From Candidatus Kapaibacterium sp. (GTDB lineage: Bacteria > Bacteroidota > Ignavibacteria > Kapaibacteriales > NICIL-2), in assembly GCA_026003475.1 (NCBI GenBank), contig BPHJ01000001.1, forward strand, positions 1,363,189-1,427,188: DNA of 64,000 nucleotides, written 5' to 3'. How positions within the stretch are numbered: position 1 is the first letter of the stretch; each line of letters starts with the position of its first letter. Below, piece after piece: positions 46,570 through 56,107 of this stretch. The translations under genes and the position numbers were made by a program. The notes under the pieces were generated by a model, which was not told where the DNA came from, made no database searches, and saw nothing but the letters and a program-made list of their open reading frames with translations.

Positions 46570-48867
46570 TCAGTGTGGAACAGCAGTCGCTGTATCGAAA
46601 AGACGGGGGAGAGCCTGCTCCCATGCATACTGCAGTAACGACAACGGCCATTGGCCCGCCTGCGCGATGACGAGAGAGTCCCCGCCCGTTGTCCCAATCG
46701 CAGAGAACGGCACTGCATGCGTGCGACAGACAGCTTCGAATGCATCGGCATTGGTAGGCGCAACGCTGACGATAACCCGCGAGGGAGCTTCGCCAAAAAG
46801 ATTCCCCAGCGTTGGCGCAAACGGAAGATGGAACTGCCCGCCAATCCCTTCGCAGAGTGCAGCTTCTGCAAGCGCGACGGCAAGGCCACCTTCGGCGGTG
46901 TCGTGGGCTGAACGTACCAATCCGGACCGAATCGCATCCAGCAAGCAACGCTGCAGCCGCACTTCGTTTTCGGGATCGAACGGTGGTGCTGTGCCAAGCG
47001 GTTCACCCGCAAGCATGAGAACCAACTCGCTCCCATCCAGCCGATCTTGCTGCCAACCGAGCAAATACACCCGATCGCCTTCGCCTTGAAATCCTGATGG
47101 CGTGATATGCTCAAGCGATTCGATGATACCGAGCATCCCGATCGTAGGCGTCGGATAAATCGCATGTTCCTGCGACTCATTGTAGAAGCTCACATTGCCA
47201 CCCGTGACGGGCGTATCCAGGAGGCGACACATTCGACCAATCCCCAGAACCGCTTCGCGAAATTGCCAGTACACCTCGGGGTCGTAGGGATTACCGAAGT
47301 TCAAGCAATTGGTGATGGCAACCGGCTCTGCACCAGCACAGACGCAGTTCCGCGCCGCTTCCGCAACGGCGAGCATTGCTCCGACGTGTGGGTCCAGGTA
47401 GACGTACCGGCTGTTGCAATCGGTCGAGAGCGCGAGCGCTTTGCCGGGCAATTCTTTGAGGCGAACAATGGCAGCATCGCACGACCGCTCGACAGTATTG
47501 GTTCCTACATGGCGGTCGTACTGCTCGAAAACCCAGCGCTTGTTAGCGATCGTCGGTCGGGACAGCAGCGCAAGGAGCACCTCTTCGACGCTGCGATCGG
47601 CATGGCTGCGTTCAAAGGCTGCTTGGTCGAATGCGCGAGTATGTGCCAGATATGCTGCTGGATGCCACTCCCTCTCATAGACAGGTGCACCACCACCGAC
47701 GACGAGTGCATCCGCCGGCACGCAGGCGACGCACTCTCCGTTCCGCCAGCAACGGACCATGCCATCATCGGTGACGACGCCAATCTGCACAAGCGGAACA
47801 TCCCACTTGCGGCAAATCTCCTCTGCGATTGCTTCCTTGCCCCGCTCGACAACGACGAGCATTCGCTCTTGCGATTCGCTCAGGAGAATTTCGTAGGCGC
47901 TCATGTCCTGCTCGCGAAGCGGAACGCGGTCAAGGTCAATATCCATGCCGACGCCACCTTTGGCGCTCATTTCGCTGGTCGAGCAGGTAATACCGGCGGC
48001 TCCCATATCCTGCATGCCGACAACACAACCGGACTCAATCAATTCGAGCGCTGCTTCCAAGAGCAGTTTTTCGGCAAATGGATCACCCACTTGTACGGTC
48101 GGTCGCATATCGGCACTCGATTCGTCGAATTCGCGTGAGGCAAGCAACGACGCACCGTGGATACCGTCGCGCCCTGTGCTCGAGCCCATCAGCATCACAG
48201 GGTTGCCGACACCCCGCGCTGCCGACGACACGACGTGGTCAGTACGAACAAGTCCGACTGCCATCGCATTGACCAACGGATTGTCGTTGTAGCAGGAGTC
48301 GAAGTACACTTCGCCGCCGACGGTGGGCACACCGAACGAATTGCCATAGTCACCAATTCCGCGCACCACTCCCCGCACAAGGTATGCAGTACGTGCCATC
48401 GCCGGATCGCCAAAGCGCAACGAGTTGAGCGCTGCGATAGGACGGGCACCCATGGTAAAAATGTCGCGCAGAATTCCGCCGACTCCCGTTGCAGCGCCTT
48501 GGTACGGTTCAACGGCTGATGGGTGATTATGCGATTCGATCTTGAACGCTACTGCATATCCGTCGCCAAGCGAAACCAGGCCAGCGTTTTCTTTGCCAGC
48601 TTCAACAAGGACGCGTCCCCCACTTCGTGGCAGCGTCTTGAGCATCAGGAGCGAGTTTTTGTACGAGCAATGTTCGCTCCACATGACGCTGAACATGCCC
48701 AGCTCGGTGTAGGTCGGCACTCGACCAAGCAACTCGATGATACGGGCATATTCCTCTTGGCTCAGCCCGAGCTCGAGTGCAAGCGATTCGTTGACGGGGA
48801 CCTCCGACCGAAGCTCGGCCGATGGGGACTCGACGTGTAGAGATTCCATCAGGGCGTGTGTTGACAT
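46570..48867 (-). CDS. purL: Phosphoribosylformylglycinamidine synthase subunit (small PurL type)
   Basis: '[23 protein letters not shown]', '[40 protein letters not shown]'. Confidence 0.96.
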   Translation of the reverse strand: MSTHALMESLHVESPSAELRSEVPVNESLALELGLSQEEYARIIELLGRVPTYTELGMFSVMWSEHCSYKNSLLMLKTLPRSGGRVLVEAGKENAGLVSLGDGYAVAFKIESHNHPSAVEPYQGAATGVGGILRDIFTMGARPIAALNSLRFGDPAMARTAYLVRGVVRGIGDYGNSFGVPTVGGEVYFDSCYNDNPLVNAMAVGLVRTDHVVSSAARGVGNPVMLMGSSTGRDGIHGASLLASREFDESSADMRPTVQVGDPFAEKLLLEAALELIESGCVVGMQDMGAAGITCSTSEMSAKGGVGMDIDLDRVPLREQDMSAYEILLSESQERMLVVVERGKEAIAEEICRKWDVPLVQIGVVTDDGMVRCWRNGECVACVPADALVVGGGAPVYEREWHPAAYLAHTRAFDQAAFERSHADRSVEEVLLALLSRPTIANKRWVFEQYDRHVGTNTVERSCDAAIVRLKELPGKALALSTDCNSRYVYLDPHVGAMLAVAEAARNCVCAGAEPVAITNCLNFGNPYDPEVYWQFREAVLGIGRMCRLLDTPVTGGNVSFYNESQEHAIYPTPTIGMLGIIESLEHITPSGFQGEGDRVYLLGWQQDRLDGSELVLMLAGEPLGTAPPFDPENEVRLQRCLLDAIRSGLVRSAHDTAEGGLAVALAEAALCEGIGGQFHLPFAPTLGNLFGEAPSRVIVSVAPTNADAFEAVCRTHAVPFSAIGTTGGDSLVIAQAGQWPLSLLQYAWEQALPRLFDTATAVPH

Positions 48868-48898
48868 CAATAGGTTGCCTCCGGCGAGGCAGCGGATG

Positions 48899-48931
48899 CA
48901 AAAATACCGTACTGCCGTCCCTAATAGGCAA
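48899..48931 (-). promoter_or_regulatory. Bacteroidota-type promoter (TTG-N22-TATTTTTG) for purL
   Basis: Minus-strand TTG at 48929-48931 and TATTTTTG at 48899-48906, 32 bp upstream of ATG 48867. Confidence 0.5.
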
Positions 48932-51900
48932 CCTCTGCATCGAACTCTGCCCGTGAGAGCACAGGAATTGGCAGCGCACCATCGCGGTGGAGCTGGTCGT
49001 TGATTGGCGATAGCTCTTGTGCGACCATCCGATCGAGCCATTGTGCTGCTCGACCAATGCGATCGGCATATTGCTCGGTAAGCTGTTCTTGCTCGGCCGT
49101 TGGTGCGCCGGGATAGTAGGCAACTGCGGCGTACAGATCAGCAAGCTTTTCCCGCAGTTGCGGTTCGGTATCGGCAAACAGCGAGGCTTTCCGCGCAACG
49201 AGTGTGTAGTAGGCCGAGTCGAGCTGAGCAGCAAGCCGGCGCATCGAAGCTTTCAGCGGTTCAGTGACGGTGGCACTCCGGCTCACCAGTGAATCGCGCA
49301 TTCTTACCATGCGCTCGACGATAAACGCCAAATCCTCGATCAGCCGGTAGAGTCGCAGCAGCGCAGCACTATTTGCCCGACGCTCAGCAAGGGTAATGCC
49401 CGAACTGGTGTCGTGGCGTATCGTCACCGTTGTCGTGGCGATGCGGTCTCCCTTGGTAATGCGGATTGTGTAGCGGCCTGGCAACACGATCGGACCGAAG
49501 GACCCACCACCAGGATTGGGCGAGCGCGCCACACGGGGCGGATTGATGCGCATACCCCACCCGATGCGATTGATCCCTTTGCGTTTGCCGGGTGGAATCG
49601 TTGCGATGACGTTTCCCGCCGAATCCAGAACCTCCACTTTCATTTGCCCGATCAGGTGCCGCGTGCGCAAATAGTACACAATGGATGCATCGTCGCTGGG
49701 CGACGGAGCGACGTACAGATCGGAGCCGCTGAATTCCTGGAAGCCGCTTTCGAAACGCTGCACTGTCGGGCGGCAGGGCAGTACGACAAGTTCCGAATCG
49801 AGATCGTCCGGTCGCAGTGCACGCAGCGGAGTTATGTCGTCGAGGATGTAAGCGCCGCGTCCATGCGTTGCAACAATCAGGTCGTGTTCACGTGGGTGAA
49901 TTTGGATGTCACGAACAGGGGTTGCAGGGATTGCTTTGAATCGGGCAAAGTGTTTACCGCCATCAATCGAGATGAACAACCCCAACTCCGTACCGACAAA
50001 GAGCAGATTTGGATTGACCACATCTTGCCGGACAACATGGGCAAAACCACGGATGCTATCGCTGGAAAGTCGTTCCCATGTTTGCCCAAAGTCGGTCGTG
50101 CGATAGATGTAGGGAGACATATCCCCGCGCGTGTGGTTGTCGAAGGTAACAAAGCACGTGCCTGGGTGGTGAGGACTCGGCTCGACACAACTAACCCACG
50201 TGCCCGTCGGAAGCGAAGGTGGAAGCTTGCTCCGAAGATTGGTCCAACGTTTTCCACCGTCAGTGGTCAATTGGAGATTGCCATCGTCGGTGCCAACCCA
50301 AATGATGCGTTCATCCTTGGGGGAATCAGCGATGGTGTAGATGGTACAGTGATTTTCGGCACTGGTGTTATCGCGGGTGACACCCCCGCTTTCCTGTGGG
50401 TCGTACTTGGCAGAGTCGTTCGTTGTTAGGTCGGGAGAGATTCGTTCCCACGTTGTACCGTGATCGGTAGATCGGTGCAGATACTGCGATCCGATGTAGA
50501 GGTAGCGCGGATTGGCGCTGCTGATGACAATGGGCGTGTTCCAGTTGAAGCGCAGCTTTGGCTGGCCAACGCCTGCACGTGGCTGAATCGAGCGTGTTTC
50601 GTTGGTGCGTAAATTTCGACGGACAGCATCGCCGCCCTGCGATTCAAAGTAGATGAACTCTGGTCGAATGCGATCACGAACGACGGCGAAACCATCCCCC
50701 CAACCAGTTGCTTGCCACTCGCAGTTTGTGATTGCTCCACCTCGCACGCGATGAGGCGCCATCCAGGAACCATTGTCCTGCAATCCGCCCATGATGGAGT
50801 ATGGATCGTCGAAGTCGTAGCTGATGCGGTAGAATTGCGACAGCGGCAGATTCCGGAACATACGCCAGCTTTGCCCGCGGTCGAAGCTTTCATAGACGCC
50901 ACCATCGGTGCCAATCAGGAGGTGCTGCGGATTGAGCGGGTCAATCCAGAATGCATGGTGATCGGGATGAAGAGCGCCGCCGTAGGAGAACGTGTTGAAG
51001 GTTTTTCCGCCGTCGTCGCTGATCGCAAGCTGGAACGTCAAGCGATAGACGCGGTCTGGGTCGTCGGGGTCCACTGCCATTGCTGAAAAGTAGAACGGAC
51101 GGGCTGTTACGTTGACAGCCGAGGAGCGTCGTTGCCAGTGTTCCCCACGGTCGGTTGTACGATAGAGCGCACTCTCTTTTGCTTCAACCATTGCGTACAC
51201 GATCTCCGGCTGCGATGGCGCTATGGCAAGCACGACACGTCCGAGCTCCCCGCTGGGTAAATCCGTTGTCAACTTCCGCCACGTGGTGCCGCCATCGGTG
51301 GACTTGTAGAGTCCGCTTCCCGGACCGCCGGACGAGAAGCTCCACGCTTTCCGCCGGAATTGCCACATCGCAGCGTACACGATGCGTGGATCGGCCGGAT
51401 CAATGGCAACATCGGCACAGCCGGTTTTCTCGTCCACATACAGCACACGCTCGAACGTTGCACCACCATCGGTCGAGCGGTACAGTCCGCGGTGCGGTGA
51501 GTCGCTCCACAGTGCACCCAACGCTGCCACGAAAATGCGGTCCGGGTTACGTGGATCCAGTGCAATCTTGGCAATGCGCTCGACACTATCGAAGCCAACC
51601 TTTTTCCAAGTCTTACCTCCATCGGTGGTGCGGTAGAGACCACCACCGATCGAAACGCTATTGCGAACGTTCGATTCACCAGTTCCAACCCAGAGAACCG
51701 AATCTTGGTGCCGTGGATCGAGCGCCATTGCACCAATGGATTGGTAGTCTTGCTTGTCGAAAATCGGTTCGAAGGTTGTGCCGCCGTCTCGCGATTTGAA
51801 CACGCCACCAGCAGCAGAACCGACATAGATCACCAGCCGGCGGTCGTTGGGATGGTGCGTATCCACCGGAACATAGGTTGCTTCGATGGCTGTGATGCGA

Positions 51901-52028
51901 CCCGAACACGTCGCTGGTCCGAGAGCACGCGGTGTGAGATTCCCCCACACTGCAGGACTTGGTTGTTGAGCGATTCCACTCGATTCGATCGCAACGAGAA
52001 GGACAAGTGTGCACCACACGTATTTCAT
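48921..52028 (-). CDS. VPS10/sortilin-like BNR (Asp-box) repeat 'glycosyl hydrolase' family protein, secreted
   Basis: Multiple Asp-boxes '[10 protein letters not shown]','[11 protein letters not shown]','[11 protein letters not shown]','[11 protein letters not shown]' and signal peptide. Confidence 0.88.
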   Translation of the reverse strand: MKYVWCTLVLLVAIESSGIAQQPSPAVWGNLTPRALGPATCSGRITAIEATYVPVDTHHPNDRRLVIYVGSAAGGVFKSRDGGTTFEPIFDKQDYQSIGAMALDPRHQDSVLWVGTGESNVRNSVSIGGGLYRTTDGGKTWKKVGFDSVERIAKIALDPRNPDRIFVAALGALWSDSPHRGLYRSTDGGATFERVLYVDEKTGCADVAIDPADPRIVYAAMWQFRRKAWSFSSGGPGSGLYKSTDGGTTWRKLTTDLPSGELGRVVLAIAPSQPEIVYAMVEAKESALYRTTDRGEHWQRRSSAVNVTARPFYFSAMAVDPDDPDRVYRLTFQLAISDDGGKTFNTFSYGGALHPDHHAFWIDPLNPQHLLIGTDGGVYESFDRGQSWRMFRNLPLSQFYRISYDFDDPYSIMGGLQDNGSWMAPHRVRGGAITNCEWQATGWGDGFAVVRDRIRPEFIYFESQGGDAVRRNLRTNETRSIQPRAGVGQPKLRFNWNTPIVISSANPRYLYIGSQYLHRSTDHGTTWERISPDLTTNDSAKYDPQESGGVTRDNTSAENHCTIYTIADSPKDERIIWVGTDDGNLQLTTDGGKRWTNLRSKLPPSLPTGTWVSCVEPSPHHPGTCFVTFDNHTRGDMSPYIYRTTDFGQTWERLSSDSIRGFAHVVRQDVVNPNLLFVGTELGLFISIDGGKHFARFKAIPATPVRDIQIHPREHDLIVATHGRGAYILDDITPLRALRPDDLDSELVVLPCRPTVQRFESGFQEFSGSDLYVAPSPSDDASIVYYLRTRHLIGQMKVEVLDSAGNVIATIPPGKRKGINRIGWGMRINPPRVARSPNPGGGSFGPIVLPGRYTIRITKGDRIATTTVTIRHDTSSGITLAERRANSAALLRLYRLIEDLAFIVERMVRMRDSLVSRSATVTEPLKASMRRLAAQLDSAYYTLVARKASLFADTEPQLREKLADLYAAVAYYPGAPTAEQEQLTEQYADRIGRAAQWLDRMVAQELSPINDQLHRDGALPIPVLSRAEFDAEVAY

Positions 52029-52049
52029 CGTGACTTTGTTCCTGTGGTT

Positions 52050-52754
52050 TTACTTGGCTGGGGGAGCAAACAATGCAGCATCGAGTGCAGGGTTGAGCTC
52101 GTAGCGTTCAACCAGGAGAAGACCGTTGGAGGTATCGAGCACCATCGGCAGCAGGACGCCTTCGACACGCTGGTAGTTGCCGAGGGTCGCGTTCCACTGA
52201 ACCTCTTCGCCGTTGATGGAAGCTTCGACGGTGACCTTGACCAACAACCCTAAGTCAGGATCGAGAAAGTATGTCCAGACCGACCCATCAGCATGGCGGG
52301 CACGAAGCTTATGGCAATCGGATCCATCGATCTCTTCGGTGCCCACGTATTCGAGTGTTGCAGCGGGGTTGAGCAAATCATTCTGCCATAAGCGAGCCAT
52401 CACCTGCAATCGCCACAGTGCCGCTTGATTGAGTGGCTGGGGAACCAGGGACTGCGTCCACGGCTGAATACTCCACCCATGTGTGCCATCGGTCCAACTT
52501 GCAGCAACGATTCCCGGTTGGAGTACCAGTTCGGTGCGAACCTTGGCGCCCTCGACCCATGCACGGTAGCTACGTTTCCACGTGCCATCTGGGCTGGAGA
52601 TTTTTCCCGAGATGCTCCACGAACGAAGCGTTGAAAGATTCTCTGCATCGCCTATGGCTTGCCGATAGGCGGCAACAATATGGGCAGCATCCTGCGCTAC
52701 TGTTGGTAGCGAGAATGCAAGCACCGCGATACCAGCTATGAGCACTCTGCGCAT
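52050..52754 (-). CDS. LolA-like / outer-membrane lipoprotein-sorting-fold periplasmic protein
   Basis: Signal peptide; 'RSWSISGKISSPDGTWKRSYRAWVEGAKVRTEL...HKLRARHADGSVWTYFLDPDLGLLVKVTVE'. Confidence 0.6.
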   Translation of the reverse strand: MRRVLIAGIAVLAFSLPTVAQDAAHIVAAYRQAIGDAENLSTLRSWSISGKISSPDGTWKRSYRAWVEGAKVRTELVLQPGIVAASWTDGTHGWSIQPWTQSLVPQPLNQAALWRLQVMARLWQNDLLNPAATLEYVGTEEIDGSDCHKLRARHADGSVWTYFLDPDLGLLVKVTVEASINGEEVQWNATLGNYQRVEGVLLPMVLDTSNGLLLVERYELNPALDAALFAPPAK

Positions 52755-52831
52755 TGCATCAACAAAAGTTGTTCGACGTTCATCGCGCTGGGTGGTGTGT
52801 ACCTACGCATGCACTGTCGGTTCGGTTACAG

Positions 52832-53746
52832 CTACCGCTGAGCAAGACGTTCGGCAACAGCAAAGATGCACTCGACGTAGTCGCGGCTGTTGTTGTAGTG
52901 AAACAGTGCCGCCTCTTGTTGCTCACGGCGCTCCGACCAACCATTTGCACGGAGATAGTTTGCTACACTGGCGATTGCATCGGCAGGATCGAACAGGTCC
53001 ACTCGTCCATCGCCGTTGCCATCGCGTGCCCACTGCGTGTAGCTCGAGGGAATAAATTGCGGTAACCCAAACGCACCTGCCCATGATCCCGTAAGCGAAA
53101 GCACGTCGAAGCTTGAGTCCTTCGCCAATCGAGCAAGCGTTTCCAATTGCGAGAGCGCCCACGCCGCCTTCCGTCGCGAGCGCACTTCCACCAGAGAATC
53201 CAGATACGCACGCCGCTGGGGATCGGCAATCGTGTCGCGATAGGTCTGCTGATTTGCAGCAATGTTGTCTGGTTCATCGGCGGTTGCCAGCGATGCATAG
53301 ACGCTCCAGACATGGTGGGTGCCGGTGAATTTGCCGAACTTGGTTTCTACCCACAAAATGGCTGTGATAATCTCGGCAGGAACACCATACGTGCGCTCAG
53401 CTTTCTGGAGTAGCTCACGGGTGGAATCCATGAAGGCACGGCAGGCTGTAATGGATGCATCGCTCCAGTTCGGTGAATAATCCACTCGGCGGAGAAAACC
53501 GACGACATTGATTCGGAGCATCTGCGGCAAGAACGTCGTGTTTGGATGGTGGAAGGCAGCCCAGAGGAATGCTGAATCCACCCCCCGTTCGAGGAGCCGG
53601 TACACCGTCGGTGCAAAGCGTTGGTCGCTGCCGGCAAGAATAGCGCTGGCTTGTTCCATGCGACGACGCACCACTGGATCAAGCGTGGAGCAATCACTAA
53701 GCATGAGCACCGCCACGCCCACCATGATCAACCAACGAGAGCTCAT
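52832..53746 (-). CDS. Lytic murein transglycosylase B-like (SLT_2)
   Basis: Lipobox 'LMLSDCS'; 'ITAILWVETKFGKFTGTHHVWSVYASLA', 'GSWAGAFGLPQFIPSSYTQWARDGNGDGRVDLFDPADAIASVANYL'. Confidence 0.9.
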   Translation of the reverse strand: MSSRWLIMVGVAVLMLSDCSTLDPVVRRRMEQASAILAGSDQRFAPTVYRLLERGVDSAFLWAAFHHPNTTFLPQMLRINVVGFLRRVDYSPNWSDASITACRAFMDSTRELLQKAERTYGVPAEIITAILWVETKFGKFTGTHHVWSVYASLATADEPDNIAANQQTYRDTIADPQRRAYLDSLVEVRSRRKAAWALSQLETLARLAKDSSFDVLSLTGSWAGAFGLPQFIPSSYTQWARDGNGDGRVDLFDPADAIASVANYLRANGWSERREQQEAALFHYNNSRDYVECIFAVAERLAQR

Positions 53747-53750
53747 GCGC

Positions 53751-55898
53751 TTATTGCTTGGCGCCATTGGTGATTGGTGTCTCGATGGTGATCTGCACGG
53801 TGCGGCAGTAGGACCGTCCCTCCGGCGTTGCATTGTCATAGAGCAGCTCATCACTTCCCTTGGGATCGAGCGTGACCGCACTTGGAGAGAGTCCCAAGAC
53901 CCGTTGAACTTCCATACAGCGCCGCCGTGCTAACTCGCGGTTGTAGTCGGGATCCCCGCTGCGATCGGCATACCCAGCGATCAGGACCCGCGAATTCGGC
54001 TGAATCCGCGATTTGACCTCCGTCAGAAACTGGCGATGCACCGGCGTCAGATCCGCTTTGTTGAAATCGAAGACAATCAGCGAGAACCGATCAATGCGTT
54101 TGTCATCGCGTTGCTCGAAGCGCTTTTGGCGAACGGTCAACTGTTGAACATTGAGCTGAACCGTTTTCTCCATTGTTTGCCCCGTGCTGTCCTGAACGGC
54201 ATAGGTGACGGTTACCGGCTCGTCAAGTTTGGGATATGGTTGCTCGGTTACGTTCCACCGGTATGGTCCTGGCTGGCCGGATTCACCCGCGATGGTTCGC
54301 ATCGTTCGCCCATCTTGTTCGATGCTTGCTCGCCAATGTTGGAGCCCAGCTTCCGATTGCACCGTCGGCACAAACTCGACCAGCGGAGGCGTTGCGCTTA
54401 CGGTCAGGTTGGAAATCGTCACCGGGCGGAGGATTTCTGGTCGGGATGCACTGATTTCGACGCGGCGGTTTTCCTCCTGACCTTCCGGTGTTGCGTTGTT
54501 GGATGGCGACGCTGGCAAATTTCGAGCTTGAATTGTGATGCGACTTGGTTCTATTCCCCAGACGCGCACAAGGTAGTCGCGCACAGCGACAGCTCGCGCT
54601 CTCGACAGTGCGATGTTTCCAGACTCGACTCCAACGCCAGCATTTGTGCCGGTCAAGACCAGTCGTGCATCCGGATACGCACGCATGCGGGAACCAACAA
54701 TGTTGAGCAGGTGACGATATATCTCCAACGTTGCCGGGGGCAAGCGTTTTTCGTCGAACCCCGCGGTATCGGTTTGCTCGAGCAATGTAAGCCGACTTAG
54801 TTCAAGCGTTGCACTCCCTTCCGGAAAGAACACCTGCGGGAGCAACGGAAAACTTTCCTCAACTTCCGTTTCTTCGATAACAACTTTTTCCATGCTATCG
54901 AGCGGCGTTCCATCACTCCGGAGGGGACGCACAGCAACGTCCACAGTCAGCAGCGCTGCTCTCGGCACGCGCCGTTGGTAGTGTTCGGTGATTGTGGTTG
55001 TCGAATAGATGAGCTTTTGATCGCCCTGCATCTCGGTGCGTTCACGTGTCGAAACTTCGGTAGCAGTACGCATCACTTCCTCCCGCTCAAGCCCAACAAC
55101 AGCGATGGTACTGGTATCACGGGCATAGATCGTATCGCGGAACAAGCGCGGCGGTGGCGGTGGATAGAACGCGTAGCGCACACTTGCACCAATCGCAATT
55201 GGGGCAATCTGCCATTGCACGTCGCGCGTGACTTGGACTAAGGGGTAGTAGTACCGCAGTTCGGGCGTGATGGTGAGCTCATTTGCGATGGGAAAGTCCA
55301 CACCGGCTGAAAAGCTCAGATGCAGTTGTGCGCGATTGACATTGCCGACTGTACCGGTGCTGATATTCCGCTGGCGGGAGGAATCGGGAAGGTAGAACAC
55401 GTAATCGGGTTGGGTCAGCGTTTCGGTTTGGCGGAACGTGTGCTCGAGCAGGTACGACAGGCGCAGACCGATTCCCAACCGTACCCGACGGAAGAGCACT
55501 CCACCAAGAACAGGCTCGATCGTTGCAGCAGGGAATGTTGTAAAAAGCTCGTGCATCGCCTCGACGGTTGTCGTTTGATTCCCACCACCGATGTCGGCAG
55601 TATTCCCAATTGTCTCGCTCCGGAAGAGTCTGCCACTGAGCGGAGCATACCCAGCACGGAGCTCGACGGCAAATACATTCCCCAGTGGATAGGTAGCAAG
55701 AAGTCCGGCGCTCCCGACACCGCCGGTGCCCGTCGTGTAGTTCGGACCGCACCGGAACGCATTAGGGAGCGACTGGAAATCGGCTGATTGAATGTTGTTT
55801 TGGTAGGCTATCCATCCGCCGATGTACAGCCACGGCTGGGGATGCTCCTGTGCCCAGAGACCAATGCTGATGAGCACAAGCCAAACGGCTATCTTCAT
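53751..55898 (-). CDS. Outer-membrane barrel protein carrying two OmpA-like peptidoglycan-binding domains
   Basis: Domain 1 'VFFPEGSATLE...RARAVAVRDYLVRVWGIEPSRITIQARNLPASPSNNATPEGQEENRRVEI'; domain 2 'IVFDFNKADLTPVHRQFLTEV..RVLIAGYADRSGDPDYNRELARRRCMEVQRVLGL..DELLYDNATPEGRSYCRTVQI'. Confidence 0.85.
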   Translation of the reverse strand: MKIAVWLVLISIGLWAQEHPQPWLYIGGWIAYQNNIQSADFQSLPNAFRCGPNYTTGTGGVGSAGLLATYPLGNVFAVELRAGYAPLSGRLFRSETIGNTADIGGGNQTTTVEAMHELFTTFPAATIEPVLGGVLFRRVRLGIGLRLSYLLEHTFRQTETLTQPDYVFYLPDSSRQRNISTGTVGNVNRAQLHLSFSAGVDFPIANELTITPELRYYYPLVQVTRDVQWQIAPIAIGASVRYAFYPPPPPRLFRDTIYARDTSTIAVVGLEREEVMRTATEVSTRERTEMQGDQKLIYSTTTITEHYQRRVPRAALLTVDVAVRPLRSDGTPLDSMEKVVIEETEVEESFPLLPQVFFPEGSATLELSRLTLLEQTDTAGFDEKRLPPATLEIYRHLLNIVGSRMRAYPDARLVLTGTNAGVGVESGNIALSRARAVAVRDYLVRVWGIEPSRITIQARNLPASPSNNATPEGQEENRRVEISASRPEILRPVTISNLTVSATPPLVEFVPTVQSEAGLQHWRASIEQDGRTMRTIAGESGQPGPYRWNVTEQPYPKLDEPVTVTYAVQDSTGQTMEKTVQLNVQQLTVRQKRFEQRDDKRIDRFSLIVFDFNKADLTPVHRQFLTEVKSRIQPNSRVLIAGYADRSGDPDYNRELARRRCMEVQRVLGLSPSAVTLDPKGSDELLYDNATPEGRSYCRTVQITIETPITNGAKQ

Positions 55899-55931
55899 GC
55901 ACGCTGCATGCAAAGCTGTGGACAAGCAGGG

Positions 55932-55939
55932 CAAATATA
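55932..55939 (-). promoter_or_regulatory. -7 element TATATTTG upstream of the double-OmpA gene
   Basis: Exact TAnnTTTG, 33 nt upstream of ATG 55898; -33 element unclear. Confidence 0.3.
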
Positions 55940-56107
55940 CCAGCCTCTCCTGTGAACGCGTGTGCAGCAGTCAGAACGCGGCTGGTGCTGCGTTGCTAAA
56001 TCGGTAGCAATGCCTTCGAACCTGTCCGGCTGCGCGTATTACCTTGCTTCGATGCACCCGCACCGCAGGTCGAACAACCCCATCACTCTCACCACGGAAG
56101 AGAAATC

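Noticed and set aside
47107-48138. 343-aa plus-strand ORF
   Set aside because: Antisense to purL, which has strong motif support.
49413-50429. 338-aa plus-strand ORF
   Set aside because: Antisense to the BNR-repeat protein; no start context or domain support.
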